DNA of 64,000 bases. Source: Acheta domesticus. Taxonomy: Eukaryota > Arthropoda > Insecta > Orthoptera > Gryllidae. The notes beneath the pieces were generated by a model. The model was not told the origin of the DNA and did not search any database. It was given only the letters and a program-made list of their open reading frames with translations. The stretch covers positions 62,610,317 to 62,674,316 of the forward strand of contig JAHLJT010008756.1 in assembly GCA_031308135.1 (NCBI GenBank), given 5' to 3'. The position numbers and the translations under genes were made by a program. This document shows positions 10,925-22,907 of the stretch, piece after piece. The first letter of the stretch is position 1, and each line of letters starts with the position of its first letter.

Positions 10925-11475
10925 GCAGTGATGTGCGTCTACGCGTAAAGAACCATAGTCTACGTCCACACGTAAACAACGCGTAGACAAGGGACGCTGC
11001 GTAGAGAAAGGTAATCTATGTCGACAACGGTTATGTACCTTTTTTTGTGGGGCGAATCTAGGAGGGTCAGGCTCCGCCCTCAAAGCCAAAATGTATTTAC
11101 AATTATTGGATCACAATTATTGGAAATTGATTGAATCACATCTAAAGGAGTACTAAAGGAGTGCAAATGGGAACAAGTTCCTTCTGGTTTCTTGAGAGTA
11201 ATACGGAGGTTGTCATTTCTTCATCAGGAATGGTATACTTTGTTTGACTTACTGAATCGTAAATATTTTTTTAATATTACATTAAAACATGATTCTACTA
11301 TTACTACTTATTATTATACACTTTTTTGGATTATTTGATGTGGACAAATAAATAGTCTACACAGAATACATAGTCTACGTAGTCTACACGTAAAGAGAGT
11401 CACGTAGACTACACGTAGATGACGCGTAGAAAACACGCGTAGACGTAAAATTGTAGTCTGCGGCACAACTCTGGG
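10925..11475. repeat. Cluster of GTCTACGCG / CGCGTAGAC motifs
   Basis: Two groups, at about 10938-11007 and 11350-11460, each hold many copies of GTAGTCTAC, CGCGTAGAC or their complements in both orientations. Each group lies next to a GGGTTCAAG B-box-like sequence (about 10917 and 11471). The sequence between is unique AT-rich DNA. The pattern fits the subterminal repeats of a foldback transposon, but exact ends and a target duplication were not found. Confidence 0.55.
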
Positions 11476-11787
11476 TTCAAGTCTGATCGAACTGATTTTT
11501 AAGGGCGAAAAAATGCATCGTATGCCTTGCTTCGGAAGGGAAGTCAAGCCGGGTGTTCCATATTGTATATTTACTGCGTGTAAAAGACCCTCAATCCTAA
11601 ATGAAGACTCTGACCAAAATTCAAATCGCCAGTTTCGTCGCTGGAGTGATACCTTCTTTCTCTCCTAGACGGTGCAAGGAGCGGAGCGGAATTTGCGTGG
11701 TGAGACAGAAGAGTAGATTGATGGCCTAAGCCTCGCTACGGAAAAATACCCATTAATTTAATTGAATGGAACCAAAATTATTCGAAA

Positions 11788-12045
11788 ATGTATATTTAAT
11801 TTGAGATCTTTCATATGACACGAGGTACATGTTTTGAAAGACACTTCACGTTCCTTTTGCTTGAGCGAGGTTAAATTTGTGTTTGCCGGATATTATCAGC
11901 AGCTCATTCCTTCCTTAAGTATGTATCTAATTTGAGATATTTTATATGACACGATGAATATGTTGTAAAAAAACACTTCACATTCCTATTGCATTAGCGA
12001 GGTTAAATGTGTGTTTGCCTAATATTATCAGCAACTCATTCCATC
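11788..12045. repeat. Tandem duplication, 133-bp unit, two copies
   Basis: ATGTATATTTAATTTGAGAT from 11788 is repeated from 11921, and the two units continue in parallel through ATATGACACGA, ACACTTCAC, GCGAGGTTAAAT and TATTATCAGC. Identity is roughly 85% by eye. No coding potential. Confidence 0.85.
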
Positions 12046-12389
12046 CAATTTGTTCAGCAACTTCGTGCCACAGTTGAAGAAAATTGAATTGATGGTCTTC
12101 CACGGAGCTTTCCAGTCATAAACAAACGAAACAAGTTGATTTACGTCCTTGTTGAATACTCATTTCAGCCGAATAATTCAAGTTTGCTTCCATTTCTACA
12201 GCGCATCCCATTTGAATTATTATATCAGTAATCATTCATCTCTTATCATCATTATTCAACCGTCATTTTCACCACAGACATGACACAAACAACTGAAGGC
12301 AATGGCAAGACACCACTGTGATCCCTAGCTAGGGTATAAGGAAAACAGGCTCCTTGCTCGTCTACTCTCAGTAATGTATAATGGCCTTC

Positions 12390-13105
12390 ATCATTATCAT
12401 CATCTTGCTGCGGTTCTGACCGGGATATTCTAGAATTCGAGTCCGGAGTGTCGTTTTTACTACACCAACTAAATAGCTTCATCTACTGTCCGGAGGAGAA
12501 TTGTGCTTGGTGTTCTCGTTAGCTTTCTGTAGTTTCTCCAATTAATACAAGTCAAATGCCAGAGCAGTAGACCAATAAACTGATCAATGGCCGCACGGTC
12601 TTTCTTATTTCCTCATCCTTTTTTAAAACTTATTTAAGGTCGCTTTTCAACTACTAAGGTTAGTAGAGCGATTACTGTAAGTAACATTCAGGGTAATTGT
12701 AACGATCACACACAAACATCCATGCACCGGGTGGGATGCGAACCCGTGACCATTCAGGTACGAGCCAGCTTCAGCCTTAGCGACCTCGGCAATCCGGGAC
12801 GGCTTTCTTCATCCTTGTACCAGCCTCTCCTTACAAATACATACCACACTTATTCGCAGATACCTACAAACACATCCACTTTCACATTTACACTTACATG
12901 CACCGCACATGCCGGGAGACCACTTAGACACTATTGCGGTGCCCCGCAATACCTGGAAGATACTTGGAAGTGGAAACATCGTAAGTTGATATCGATAGGG
13001 TAATGGTCTCACTATCCAGCGGGAGAAGAACACCTCCACATCCCGGGATATAACACGTACAACTCTTACGGGAATAATGATAGCAGTTGCAATCACCATT
13101 GATTT
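12390..13105 (+). mobile_element. Long tRNA-derived SINE, copy D, interrupted
   Basis: B-box relic GAATTCGAGTCC near 12434, then CCGGAGGAGAATT, a TTTCTCCAATTAATAC module and the pyrimidine tract. The element is then split by a second SINE (12621-12803), and resumes with ACATGCCGGGAGACC, GCGGTGCCCCGC, CCAGCGGGAGAAG and ACGGGAATAATGA. Diverged; its own ends are approximate and no target duplication was found. Confidence 0.8.
12621..12803 (-). mobile_element. Second tRNA-derived SINE nested in copy D
   Basis: A 183-bp insert flanked by TTTCCTCATCCTT (12608-12620) and TTTCTTCATCCTT (12804-12816), a 13-bp target duplication with one mismatch. On the minus strand the head is tRNA-like (GGATTGCCGAGGTCGCTAAGG, then B-box-like GGGTTCGCATCCC) and the tail ends in AAATAAGTTTTAAAA. 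It belongs to a different, shorter family than the 515-bp SINE. Confidence 0.85.
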
Positions 13106-13572
13106 ATTATTAGAAAGGCGAAGGAAGGTTGTTGCGCCAGTAGTTATGCAGGAGTAGGCGCTCCTTCAGGGCGGAGGCGCTGGCGGCGGCGAGCGCTCCG
13201 GCGCGGCCCGCGTTCCTCGGAGGTCAGCGCCTGGGACAACGCGTGCCAGCCGCGCCAGATGGCCGCCACTGGGCGGAAGGGGCGTTGCTGTGCGCTTCCG
13301 GATGCTTGCAAACGCTTAGCCACGCTTACGCACGTTCCTTGGCCATCGTCACGAAGACCGTAACACGGAGACTGAACTCCGGTGTTGGAGGCATGGTGGA
13401 GGAACACACGAAAAATGATGCGCGCTTCGCGTGATGACACTGATGGTACATGACCTGTATTTACCGCGTGATGACTCCGACGGTTCATCTGAACGTCAGT
13501 GACATCACACGGTGAATGAAAGAACTTAACTCGACCTTTTTTTCGTCCAATAACGACGCGCTTACACGTGAC

Positions 13573-14728
13573 CAACGCCATCAACACTTTAAGGTCCGTT
13601 CGCTGTAACTTCATTCCGCATGTAAACAAACTTTGAGTGTATCCCTCCGCTCTGTAGTTCGTGATTGGCGTCGCCATTCGCGCCACGACCACACTCAAAT
13701 GCCCGCACGTGTCACAGCCAGAACTGTCATAGCATATTATTTTCACTAGTAATTCTTTAATACGCCCAAAATACCAGCCAAAACTCGCAGATAATTCGCT
13801 TAAATATCACAGCACTTACATTTACGTGTGTTCTTGGAAGGTAGCAGTGAAATCCACCCAAAGCACGAATTTCAATAGAACATACAGTGACGTTCTTTTA
13901 AAATTTGGCAGTCCTGAATCTTCATTAACCACATAAAGAGTGTTATTTTATGTTGAAAATTTGTTTCTATGAAAAAATGTGCACATGATTACGAATGGCA
14001 GATTAACAAATTCATCGCACTCGCCCTCCACCTGTTTTGCTCTAACATCTCTTCTTACGTGGAGAAGTTACCTTTCCTGTGACTTAATTCATTACACAGT
14101 TTTCAAACACTTCTGATACCGACACCTGCAATTCAGCAGTCATTTCTTCCACCTGCCACAAAGTCATTGACGGATTTTTAGCCGCGAATTATTCACAACA
14201 CATCAATACCACCTTCTTCTCACCACTTCTGAGGGATTTTCTTGCGAATTTTCAAACCGGATTATCCCGGGAACTGCTTCACTTATTGTGTTCAATGTGG
14301 AAACAAAAATCAACGCAATGAGCGGCCACACCTTTCATAACCAAACAAAAATACAGCATTCTTTTAGAACTTTCTCATTCGAGAATGGAACTTTTAAAAT
14401 TTGGCAGGAACGGCGTCAACGGCCTGGCCATGGAACGTTATCTCAAAGAGGTCCGTTGACAGCTGAAGGTTGGCAGTTAAGGTCAGCTTGGTGTCTGATT
14501 TTACTTCAAGGCCAAGGAGAAAATTATTTCGACTGTTTGTGTAGAGAGTCAGGAAATAAATCAATTTTGAAAGGGACCTAACTCCTATAGCGCACGACGC
14601 CTTGAAGGGGAGTGTGGTGTCCGTCAGCCAATGGAACAAGTGACGACCACGTGCATTGTTTACGTGCTGAGTAAAGTTAGAGCGAACGGACCTTAGGGAA
14701 GTGTAATTGGCGTTGTATTGGAACATAA
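13573..14728. mobile_element. Element bounded by inverted repeats (about 60 bp)
   Basis: CAACGCC...AAGGTCCGTTCGCTGTAAC...GTAAACAA (13573-13632) is mirrored at 14660-14728, where TTGTTTACGTGC...GAGCGAACGGACCTTA...GGCGTTG is read. Identity is about 80%. The interior has no recognisable transposase and contains one copy of the 229-bp direct repeat. It looks like a non-autonomous DNA transposon; target duplication not identified. The long open frame on the minus strand at 13144-13746 runs through this and flanking GC-rich DNA and matches no known protein. Confidence 0.55.
13742..13970 (+). repeat. 229-bp direct repeat, copy 1
   Basis: Starts TTCACTAGTAATTC and ends TTGTTTCTAT. Copy 2 is at 15079-15306 in the same orientation, roughly 95% identical, with sharp ends on both sides. 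The 1108-bp interval between them carries the right arm of the inverted-repeat element. The ends lack the TG...CA of LTRs. Confidence 0.9.
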
Positions 14729-15078
14729 ACTGGCAGCAATTGGCTAAAATGTCTTAAAAAGTTCCTATTGATCGTGTGATGTTGCTGAAGCTGAGGTATG
14801 CGAATAGCTGTCCGACGAGTTTCATACCCCCCTCCCTCGCGCATCCGAATTGAAACTCCTTACAGTCTTCATGACCGTTTATACATTGGTCTCATGTTAT
14901 CGTGTTTCTAATTCAAAGGAGTTTTTTTCGCTAGGGAGCACGAAGAATATCGGATTTAGCGTAATACGTCGAAAACCATGGCTCTTGTATACAAAGTATT
15001 CTCGAATGGTTAATGTTGATGGTATCTGTAGTTGAAGTTCTGTTTATGTTGATGGCTTCTATACAACGAGTAATTGTA

Positions 15079-15306
15079 TTCACTAGTAATTCTTTAATAC
15101 GCCCAAAATACCAGCCAAAACTCGCAGTAATTCGCTTAAATATCACAGCACTTACATTTACGTGTGTTCTTGGAGGTAGCAGTGAAATCCCCACACAAAG
15201 CACGAATTTCAATAGAACATACAGTGACGTTGTTTTACAAATTTGGCAGTCCTGAATCTCATTAACCACATAAAGAGTGTTATTTTATGTTGAAATTTGT
15301 TTCTAT
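15079..15306 (+). repeat. 229-bp direct repeat, copy 2
   Basis: Second copy of 13742-13970, with small indels including one near 15196 (CCCCACACAAAG versus CCACCCAAAG). Non-coding. Confidence 0.9.
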
Positions 15307-17135
15307 TACCTTACGTTTTTGCAATATACAACCCCTATAACGGAATGGCACAAATCGTTCCTTTATGTGTTTCTCATTGTTTCATTTTAAGTGGAATTCA
15401 CCACCTGTTTGTGTTTCAGTATGTGTGATATACCAAAAGACCCCATGGTATTTGGCATGAAAATAATTGTATCAAGCCTGCCATTAGGAGGAGATCATAC
15501 AAAACTACATCATACATTTGTACGTAGTTGGGACGTTCCGGAGCCAAAGAATAGACGTTTTTGAGGCAACGTGTCAATAAATATAGAGATTCCATGTTCT
15601 ATGTCAAGGCGCTATACAATGACGTTTCGTCACGGCCAGATTGTCATGAAATGCTATAAATAAGTAGGCTTGGAAGTTTTGGTTATACAAAAAGTGAAAT
15701 ATTCTCACTCCCATGAAAGCAGTGGAGCTGTGAACATCTAATGACAATGGTTTGTGTCATGTTAGTTTTCATTGTATTTTGGGGTTATTTGGTAAAAGAT
15801 ATTGAGACGAATAGTTAATGTTTAATTCTACACATGTTGATCTATAAAAATTAAAGTTCAGAAGTATTATAAATCGTAAATTATGATTTTTGTGTTTCGC
15901 GTTATAAAGTTATAATAAGTATAAATTTAGTTGATTAATTTAAACAAGACTTCGTATTTTATGGAGGGTTTATGTTAGGGTAGCCCCGTAGCTGGGTTAT
16001 AATAATATTAATAAGTTGAGTACAATAGTTAGTCGCAAACAGAGGTTTCATACGAAAACCTAGCGAGGGCCAGTCGCATCGCGATATAACATTTAAATTA
16101 CTTAAAAAATCAAATAATCAGAGAAATTCCGGGGGGTATTCGGAATTTATTCCGACAATAAGCAAAAAACCGGTACAGAAGACATAAACTGGACAGCCCC
16201 GGACGTGGGAACCGTTTCAGAAGAAAACCATCAAACCAATCGAAAGCTTACGAACATTATTTGAAAAAGACCGTACGGTACATTCATGTGTTCAGAGAAA
16301 AGTTCAATCGTTTATTTCAAGAGATCTCTAATATTGTGTAAAATCATAGTAATAAATATTAAATTTGATAGTTTTTAAAAGAGAAAATTCTGATAATTTG
16401 TTTAGTTGCCATTAGTTCATAGTAAGATTTTTCTAACAACAGAACTTCCAGTAATCGGATTCTGTATACAATAACTCGTACGCATGCAACAGGTAAGACG
16501 ATTAATGTTGTATGCCAGAACCCATGACTGGAAATTAATAATCTGATAAGAATTTGAAAAGATTATGATGAAGATATTCATGATAAAATTGAAATAATTA
16601 CACAGGTAATCGCGAACCTTGCCGAAATGAAATTTTGGGTCTTATCCCATATCGTTCTCACGTACACGGAGTCGTTCTCGACGCCATGAGTTTTGGTGAG
16701 CCGAAAGCGGAGGATGAGAGAAGGGAGCAAGGACATTCTGATTTGACTCCAAATATACGTGATTGTTTTTGTGGCGTGAACACACTAATAAATTACAGAA
16801 GGAATATTTTCAAGGTATTTTACAAGCATGTTTCAATTCAGGTGATGCGTTTCAATTGCAAGTGATTATTTTAAATTAATTGTTTTGAATTAATTTTCTT
16901 ATTTTTTTTATTTTCCTTACGAACTGTTAAGCAAACGAGAATTTTGGCATGAATGAGAAGCCTATGTTTTAAACGCGTATGTCAAAGGCTGGAGACTCAC
17001 TATCAACTTCAACATGCATGGCAAAAGGTCAGCTGCGCCTAAAAAGTATTCGCATCCAAGGTATTAAGCTGTATGTGACACCATTACCCTACCAGTTTCA
17101 GGTTGTCGCCATGATCTCGCGGAAGAGAGTAGATT
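15307..17135. other. No gene recognised
   Basis: AT-rich spacer. Around 16100-16330 two overlapping frames are open for 40-50 codons (for example one containing FRGVFGIYSDNKQKT) but neither resembles a family I know, and both end in stops. No repeats of note. Confidence 0.5.
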
Positions 17136-17139
17136 CTTT

Positions 17140-17390
17140 CACGTAGGTATGATAAGAAATAGAGTCATAATTGAAAATTTTCTAAATTTATTTGCTTGTG
17201 GCTTTTGAATAAGGGCGAATGAAAATGAGAAATGGTTGAACACTATTTTTATTATGCTTGAAAATAGAATGCCCAACCGAGAATCTAGTTTAATAACGAT
17301 AATTCCACACGAATCAACTGGGATTTGAATTTCTGTACCCAGAGTCGAGAAGCTTGCGTGCTCCCCGCTATGCCATGGGTCTCCCATGGT
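17140..17390 (-). mobile_element. tRNA-derived SINE with consensus A box
   Basis: On the minus strand the head reads ACCCATGGCATAGCGGGGAG, with a perfect A box TGGCATAGCGG (17365-17375 on the plus strand as complement). A B-box-like AATTCAAATCC (17321-17331) follows at tRNA-like spacing. Downstream the sequence turns AT-rich and ends near TATGACTC. This family differs from the two SINEs described above. Ends approximate. Confidence 0.65.
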
Positions 17391-20157
17391 CTGAGTAGGC
17401 CATAGTATCCCATCGGAATACTACGGCCTACATCGCTTTGTCTCGGGATAGAACGTAATGTTACGCAATTAAAGAGGGTCTTGCTAATGTTACGCGGCCA
17501 ATGCTAATTTACCAACATTACCACGTGGAGCGCGTTGGACGGAAGAGGCGTGGCTATGAGCTTCCGGACGCATAAACCGACTGTGTAATTGCGGAAGAGG
17601 GGTCGTGTTTTTGTTGACGAGGATACAAATAATTCGCCAGGGACAGTTACTAAGCGAGACTTAACCTCATGACTTACAGGAACTCTCGTAATGAAGCAGT
17701 ATGTTAACTCATGGAAAATGGAAACTCTAAAGTTCTAAGTTTAAATCTCATACTTTATTTACCTTATCTTACTTAAAAAAAGAACTTAAATGATTTATTA
17801 ATGGGTAACGTGCAACTATTGCTTTCTTGCGATTCAAACTTAATGAACTTTATGCCTCACTGCATACTACAGAAAATTAATTTATTTCACGAAATGGTCA
17901 TAGGTTTGTTTCGCGACACCGCAAAAACGCAAATGGCGATTTGCTAGTTTTCGCGTGAATTGTGGAACGAATTTCTTAGGACGATTGGAGACAGTTTCAA
18001 AAATGGCTCGACTGTGATCGTCGTCCCACATCTTTGCGGTTGGCGTTTTTACTCGCTTTCACTCAAAACACGCGGATATTGGTCGTGATCGGAGCGCGGT
18101 TTTCGCAACGCCGGGTTTCGAAGTGCGCGCGAAGCTTTCTTTGTGAAATATCGTTTGTGTCTGCGGAAGAAAGCGGGACTCGCATTTCCTTCACTGCAAA
18201 GTGTTCTGTGTATTCAGGCGCAATTGTGGATTACGTCGACTTACTGATGTGAAGCAATAATCGACAGGACCGAATGTAGAACAAAGTATCGTTTGATGAG
18301 CCGGAATCACGTACGAGTAAATACCACAGAACCGACAAGCAATTTTTGGTGATGGTGATTTAATGGCAGATTTAATGAAGTAAGTCATTAAGGAATGTGA
18401 AAAAAGTGTCATTAAGGAATAAAATATTCAGAAGGGTCTCATATTCTTAATGTTATAGGTTAGTGGAGTCGCAGATTTACAAAGATATATTGACAAGCAG
18501 TGAATATGCTTATACTGTCACAAGATTCTCTGTATGTACTACATTTTTTTCACTTCACTGTACAGGATGATTTGATGAACATCGGGCAACTTCGGTGAGC
18601 AGATAAATATCCGTGATAAAAATGTCAAAAAAATTGTTTCGGTCCCTTGTGCGATGCCAATACGATGGTATTGATCAATTTCTATCTAATCCAAAATGTG
18701 TGTCATCCTATATCACTTCGCGTTTCGTCTTCAGCGCGCGATATACACAACAGGCTTTACCAAAAGCACGAAATAATTGGACGAAATCTGCATCTGCGTT
18801 TGAAAATAAACATAGTTTGGTATTTTTCTAACACGACATCGATTTCAGAAAATGTCGGTGTATGCAAGTTTCCGAACGCCTTGGTAATGTAGTAAGAGGG
18901 GAGTATGGCAATAGAGGGTACAGGACCGTACAAGGTGAGATACCATGGTATGAAGCACTGGTCTTTCGTTGCTCTCGAGTTGATTCCCACCTTGATGCAT
19001 TGCTATGAGAAAGGAAAAACAACCTTCATCGCACGATGTTGGTGATATTGCCGGATAGAGGCGTATTTTGAATATACGATTTGGTCTATTTGATCCTGGA
19101 TGCGATATAGTGTAAGATGTTCTTGTTTGTTCATGTATTTGTTATAATTAATTAAAGATATTAGATTCATTATAAAGTTTACAAACAAATTGGCTTATTT
19201 TTTATATTTTAAAAGTGTAAGTACTACTCATATCCAATCAATTCTCAAAGACGAAAGTTGTGAATAAGCTTATCATACAGAAAATATGCTGCCTGCATGG
19301 AGGAAAACTTCATTGAGTCTGCCATGCCGAAGGCTCTAGCAAGTGTTATTCGAACCACCTTTTCTCAAATGACAAGCCGACCGCCGAGCACCAGTTCTGA
19401 CGTTGTACAGATACCGGATTTTCCGCATTTCAGCAATTCTACTCCGTGAATAAATATTGTAATTATCATTATAGTATTTATATAAAATTAGCTTAAGAAC
19501 TCAGCATTGTTCGGGTATTTATTATCACAGTTCGCTGGCCTACGTGAATTTGCATGGATTTTGCGTAAATATGTTTTGCACTGACTGATGTTTCGCCAAT
19601 TACTGCATTTCGCTATTGTAAGTGAAAAAACTTGTGATCAAATTAACAATTTATATTGAATATATATTTTAATTTGTTAATATAAAGAATGAAGTGCACC
19701 GCGGTACCCCGGTGTTGATTTTCCACAATTTGTCGAAAAGGAATTCCGTCTATTCCTGCCCTGTTCGCCAATTCTATCTCTTCCAGTTCATCCCTGCCCC
19801 GCTCGGCCTTGTTCACTTGTCCTATCCCCACCCCCAAACCCACGGTCTACTTTACCCACTGTCTAATTACTTACTGAAAATTGATTATTACTGGAAACCA
19901 TCATTCACAATTATTCAATGATAAAGATTATCTTTATTACGATTTTTCTTTTATTACGATTTTTAAATACTCCGTTTAAGAAGTGTCCTTATGGTCGCTG
20001 TACATAAAAAATTACTCACCTAAAAAGCCTTGTTTGAGTTAAGTGAACACCGAGAAAATTCTTTGTTTGTGGCCAACAGATTACCACGAGTATATACTGC
20101 ATAGATAGTTAGCAAAAACGGTCCAAACTGGTATTTGTTTATTGTAACATCGTGAAT
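17391..20157. other. No gene recognised
   Basis: Contains a short hairpin (GGCC, TAGTAT, ATACTA, GGCC) near 17401-17431 and a CpG-richer patch around 18030-18190. No reading frame, RNA gene or element can be supported. The rest is AT-rich unique-looking DNA. Confidence 0.5.
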
Positions 20158-20234
20158 GTTTATGACAGGGTCCTCAAACTTTTTAAACGGGGGGCCAGTT
20201 CACTGTCCCTTAGGCCGTCGGAGAGCCGGATTAT

Positions 20235-20450
20235 ATAGTGCGATTTTTCTAAATCTGCTTCTCAAGCCCCTTTGGCCGATCACACGGCATTTCGCGTCTT
20301 TCTCGGTCCTGCCGTTAGATGTCGCATGCACTGCTTGATAAGGTCGCGATTATTCGATATCTAGCGGTATGACTGAGAAGGACTCGAGGTACCGTGACAT
20401 TTTCCATCGTGAAGGCAGGCCTTTCGTTATGCGCAATCACGAAAAATACG
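20235..20450. mobile_element. Foldback MITE, diverged copy nested in the hAT element
   Basis: Shares TGCGATTTTTCTAA, CACGGCATTTCGCGTC, TCTCGGTC, GTCGCATG, TCTAGCGG, GACTGAGAA and CGTGACAT in order with the MITE at 56188-56440. The two halves are reverse complements of each other. It is considerably more diverged than that copy. Confidence 0.8.
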
Positions 20451-20989
20451 CAATTGTATGATGTTCCGCGGTCTAGTAATAACAAACACTATGAAATATA
20501 AATTATTGACCTACCTACCCGACAACTGAAATTAGCAGTTCAAGTTCTCAAATTCCTCTCAATGAATCGTGTGTTGTGTGTAGCACTCACGCTCGCGCAC
20601 CACAACGAACAAACGAATATTTGAGAAAGACAGTGTTGCCAGCACTTCATTGCTCTAATAACGCTTAAGTACTACTAAATGACGAAAAAATGAAAAACTC
20701 AAATAATTTTGTGATAAATGTTGAATAATTACAAGTTTGTCGTACATATAAAACTATTTTATTTACAAATATATGGTGAAAGACGTGCCAGTTTGGAAAG
20801 CAATGTTTGATCACATATCACATGTTACTATGGGACTTCCCTGGACTGAGTGGGGTAGGTCAGATTCACGACCTGTCAAAACGTCTGAGGGCCATTTCTA
20901 ACACTACTATCGCTTCAGGCAATGGCAGACAGGCCTACCGATAACATACAGTCATAACGCGAGCAGATCCCAAACTTCCTCAGATTGCG

Positions 20990-21182
20990 CTGCCGAAATG
21001 TACAGCGTGGTAAAGAGAATAACGCAAATTATCGATATTGCTTTATTAAAAACAATTTTAAAAAAACACCGATGTTTTGGCAACAAAATATCGATGTGAA
21101 GAAAACATCGAAAGCAAAATATCGATGTTTCTGGCGGAAAACATCGTTGTTTTAAAACCATCGATTTTATTTGCCATCCCTA
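20990..21182. mobile_element. hAT end with CATCGATG subterminal repeats, truncated
   Basis: Ends in TTTATTTGCCATCCCTA (complement TAGGGATGGCAAATAAA) and contains repeated ATCGATGTTTT / AAACATCG motifs in both orientations, like the intact element at 54640-55200. No matching left terminus was found, so this copy appears truncated. Confidence 0.65.
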
Positions 21183-21317
21183 GACACCCTAACACATAAT
21201 AAAAAAATGTGCGGATTTTAAGAAAAAAAAATCTTTAAACCATAAAAAACCCGGCGGGCCGTATAAATGTCCTCGCCGGGCCGCATGTGGTCCGCGGGCC
21301 GTAGTTTTGGACCCCTG

Positions 21318-21929
21318 GTTATGACATATCTACTCATTTAATTCACTAAATCAGTAATCAGTTTAATCTAAATTTCCTTTTTCCATCAGACACATTCAAT
21401 CCAACTGTGTTGACGTTGTTGAGACTTACAGATATTCTTTTCTCAGTGAAGAGAAAAATGTATAGAAAATATTGTTTACTAAGGGTAGAGAAAAACACTT
21501 TGCCTTTCGCCGTGAAAAAATATTGGTTCGCTCACAATAAAAACATTGAGAAATGATTTTTTTAGATGTGCTTCTTTTCTTGTCCACCAATGACATTGTG
21601 ACGTACTGAAATAGTGTACTCTATGTTGGTCCCTCTTTATCTCAATAAACCGCATGAATAAATATTATCATTTACAATTTCTCAGGTACAGATTAGTATT
21701 TTAGTATGTCTCTGAATTGTAAATTATTAATATTTATCCATGTAGTGAATTGAGATAAAGTCGATCAAATTTAGAGTACAATATTTCGATACAAGAAACT
21801 AAATTACTTTACATCTAATTTCCCCAACACATTAAATGTCTTTATCTTTCTTCACAAACCAAACAGTATCGCGATGTTTTAATCATCAGTTTATGACACT
21901 AATGCACGCATGACTTATCTTTCTTCTCA
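21318..21929. other. No gene recognised
   Basis: AT-rich sequence between two hAT elements with no repeat, open frame or RNA signal worth calling. Confidence 0.55.
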
Positions 21930-21937
21930 ACTGCTTC

Positions 21938-22765
21938 CAGGGTCGTAGCCAGGATTATTCCCGGGAGGGGCTTCCAAAATTTAAAAAATGGATAGTACGA
22001 GATTTATTGTAATATCTTTATCGGGTTTGTTTAAAAGAGATGCTGTTAAAAAATGAAACCAACATGATTTTAAACATATTTAAACATTATTTTCACATAA
22101 CATTACAGCGAAAGTCAAAAAACACAATATTTAATTTATTATTTTCTATTCCAAAAATCCAAACTACAGGAGGCGTCAACTACAAAAGCAATTTTCTGAT
22201 CTTGTTTCTAGCCATAGTGTCAATCATTTTGTCCACAGTGATATCCCTATGAATTGAAATAATGGCTAGTGCACTGAGTCTGTTATCACGCATTACACTA
22301 CGTATAAAACTTTTTACTCTCTTCATTGTAGAAAATGACCTCTCCACACTAGCAGTTGTTACTGGCCAGGTAGCTAGATAGTAATATCTAATAGTATGTA
22401 AATATACTGGATCGCAGTTCTCTAAGACTTTCAGCACCTCGAGATTAGTATCTATGGTGGAAGCTTTTTTATATCCATGGTTCATATTCAGCTTTTACTG
22501 CAGAGAGTGTTGTTCTGTTATCAAAGTACGGAGTTAAATTTTCCGACTTGTTCATTTCATGGATGGAAGCAAAGCCTGGAAGAAGCACTTGGAAACTAGG
22601 AAGAATATCTTCATTTGAAGTAAATCGGTCTATCTGTACTTTTATACGTTCGATATATTTGGATAAATTTAACTAATAAATAATGAATATATGAATGAAA
22701 AAAAAGATCAGAACTTCGGGGGGGGGCTTCAGCCCCCTCGAGCCCATCCCCTGGCTACGTGTCTG
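21938..22765 (-). mobile_element. Internally deleted hAT transposon, intact ends and TSD
   Basis: An 828-bp element flanked by a perfect 8-bp target duplication ACTGCTTC (21930-21937 and 22766-22773), the hAT hallmark. The left end CAGGGTCGTAGCCAGGATTA and the right end in complement, CAGACACGTAGCCAGGGGAT, form imperfect terminal inverted repeats. Inside, on the minus strand, is the C-terminal part of a hAT transposase. Most of the transposase gene is deleted, so the copy cannot move by itself. Confidence 0.95.
22180..22680 (-). pseudogene. Decayed hAT transposase, C-terminal dimerisation region
   Basis: The open part (22180-22485, 101 codons) contains LATWPVTTASVERSFSTMKR followed by a conserved LSALAIISIHRDI. 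This is the hAT C-terminal dimerisation region in its ZMYM1/TTF-finger-like version. Immediately upstream on the same strand, a second frame (about 22487-22660) carries further transposase-like sequence (SFQVLLPGF, NLTPYF), so at least one frameshift and stop separate the pieces. The N-terminal BED finger, the catalytic residues and the start codon are missing. It encodes no working enzyme. Confidence 0.88.
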
Positions 22766-22907
22766 ACTGCTTCCTTTCCTCAGATCACGCATGCCTCTAC
22801 CTCGCATCATCAAGCCTCCAGCGCCCAATTCCACTTGAAGTCTCTTCCAGCTAACACTGTTTAAATGTCTCAGTTCCTTTCAAAACTACCATGTATATAC
22901 CACGAAA

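Larger units (their letters stand above)
20166..21317. mobile_element. Non-autonomous hAT (Charlie-like) element
   Basis: The left end CAGGGTCCTCAAACTTTTTA and the right end, which in complement reads CAGGGGTCCAAAACTACGGC, are typical hAT termini. Subterminal GGCCCGCGG/CGGGCCGC-rich DNA lies on the right. Flanks GTTTATGA (20158-20165) and GTTATGAC (21318-21325) fit an 8-bp duplication with a one-base shift. No transposase remains. Two other elements have landed inside it: a foldback MITE (about 20235-20450) and a second hAT end (to 21182). Confidence 0.8.

Noticed and set aside
13144..13746. 200-codon minus-strand frame
   Set aside because: GC-rich DNA overlapping an inverted-repeat element; no family resemblance and no splice or promoter context.
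13742..15306. Small LTR retrotransposon (TRIM) with 229-bp LTRs
   Set aside because: No TG...CA ends, no primer-binding site or polypurine tract seen, no convincing target duplication.
22180..22485. Domesticated host gene from hAT transposase
   Set aside because: It lies within a hAT element with intact ends and target duplication, is frameshifted upstream and lacks the catalytic part.
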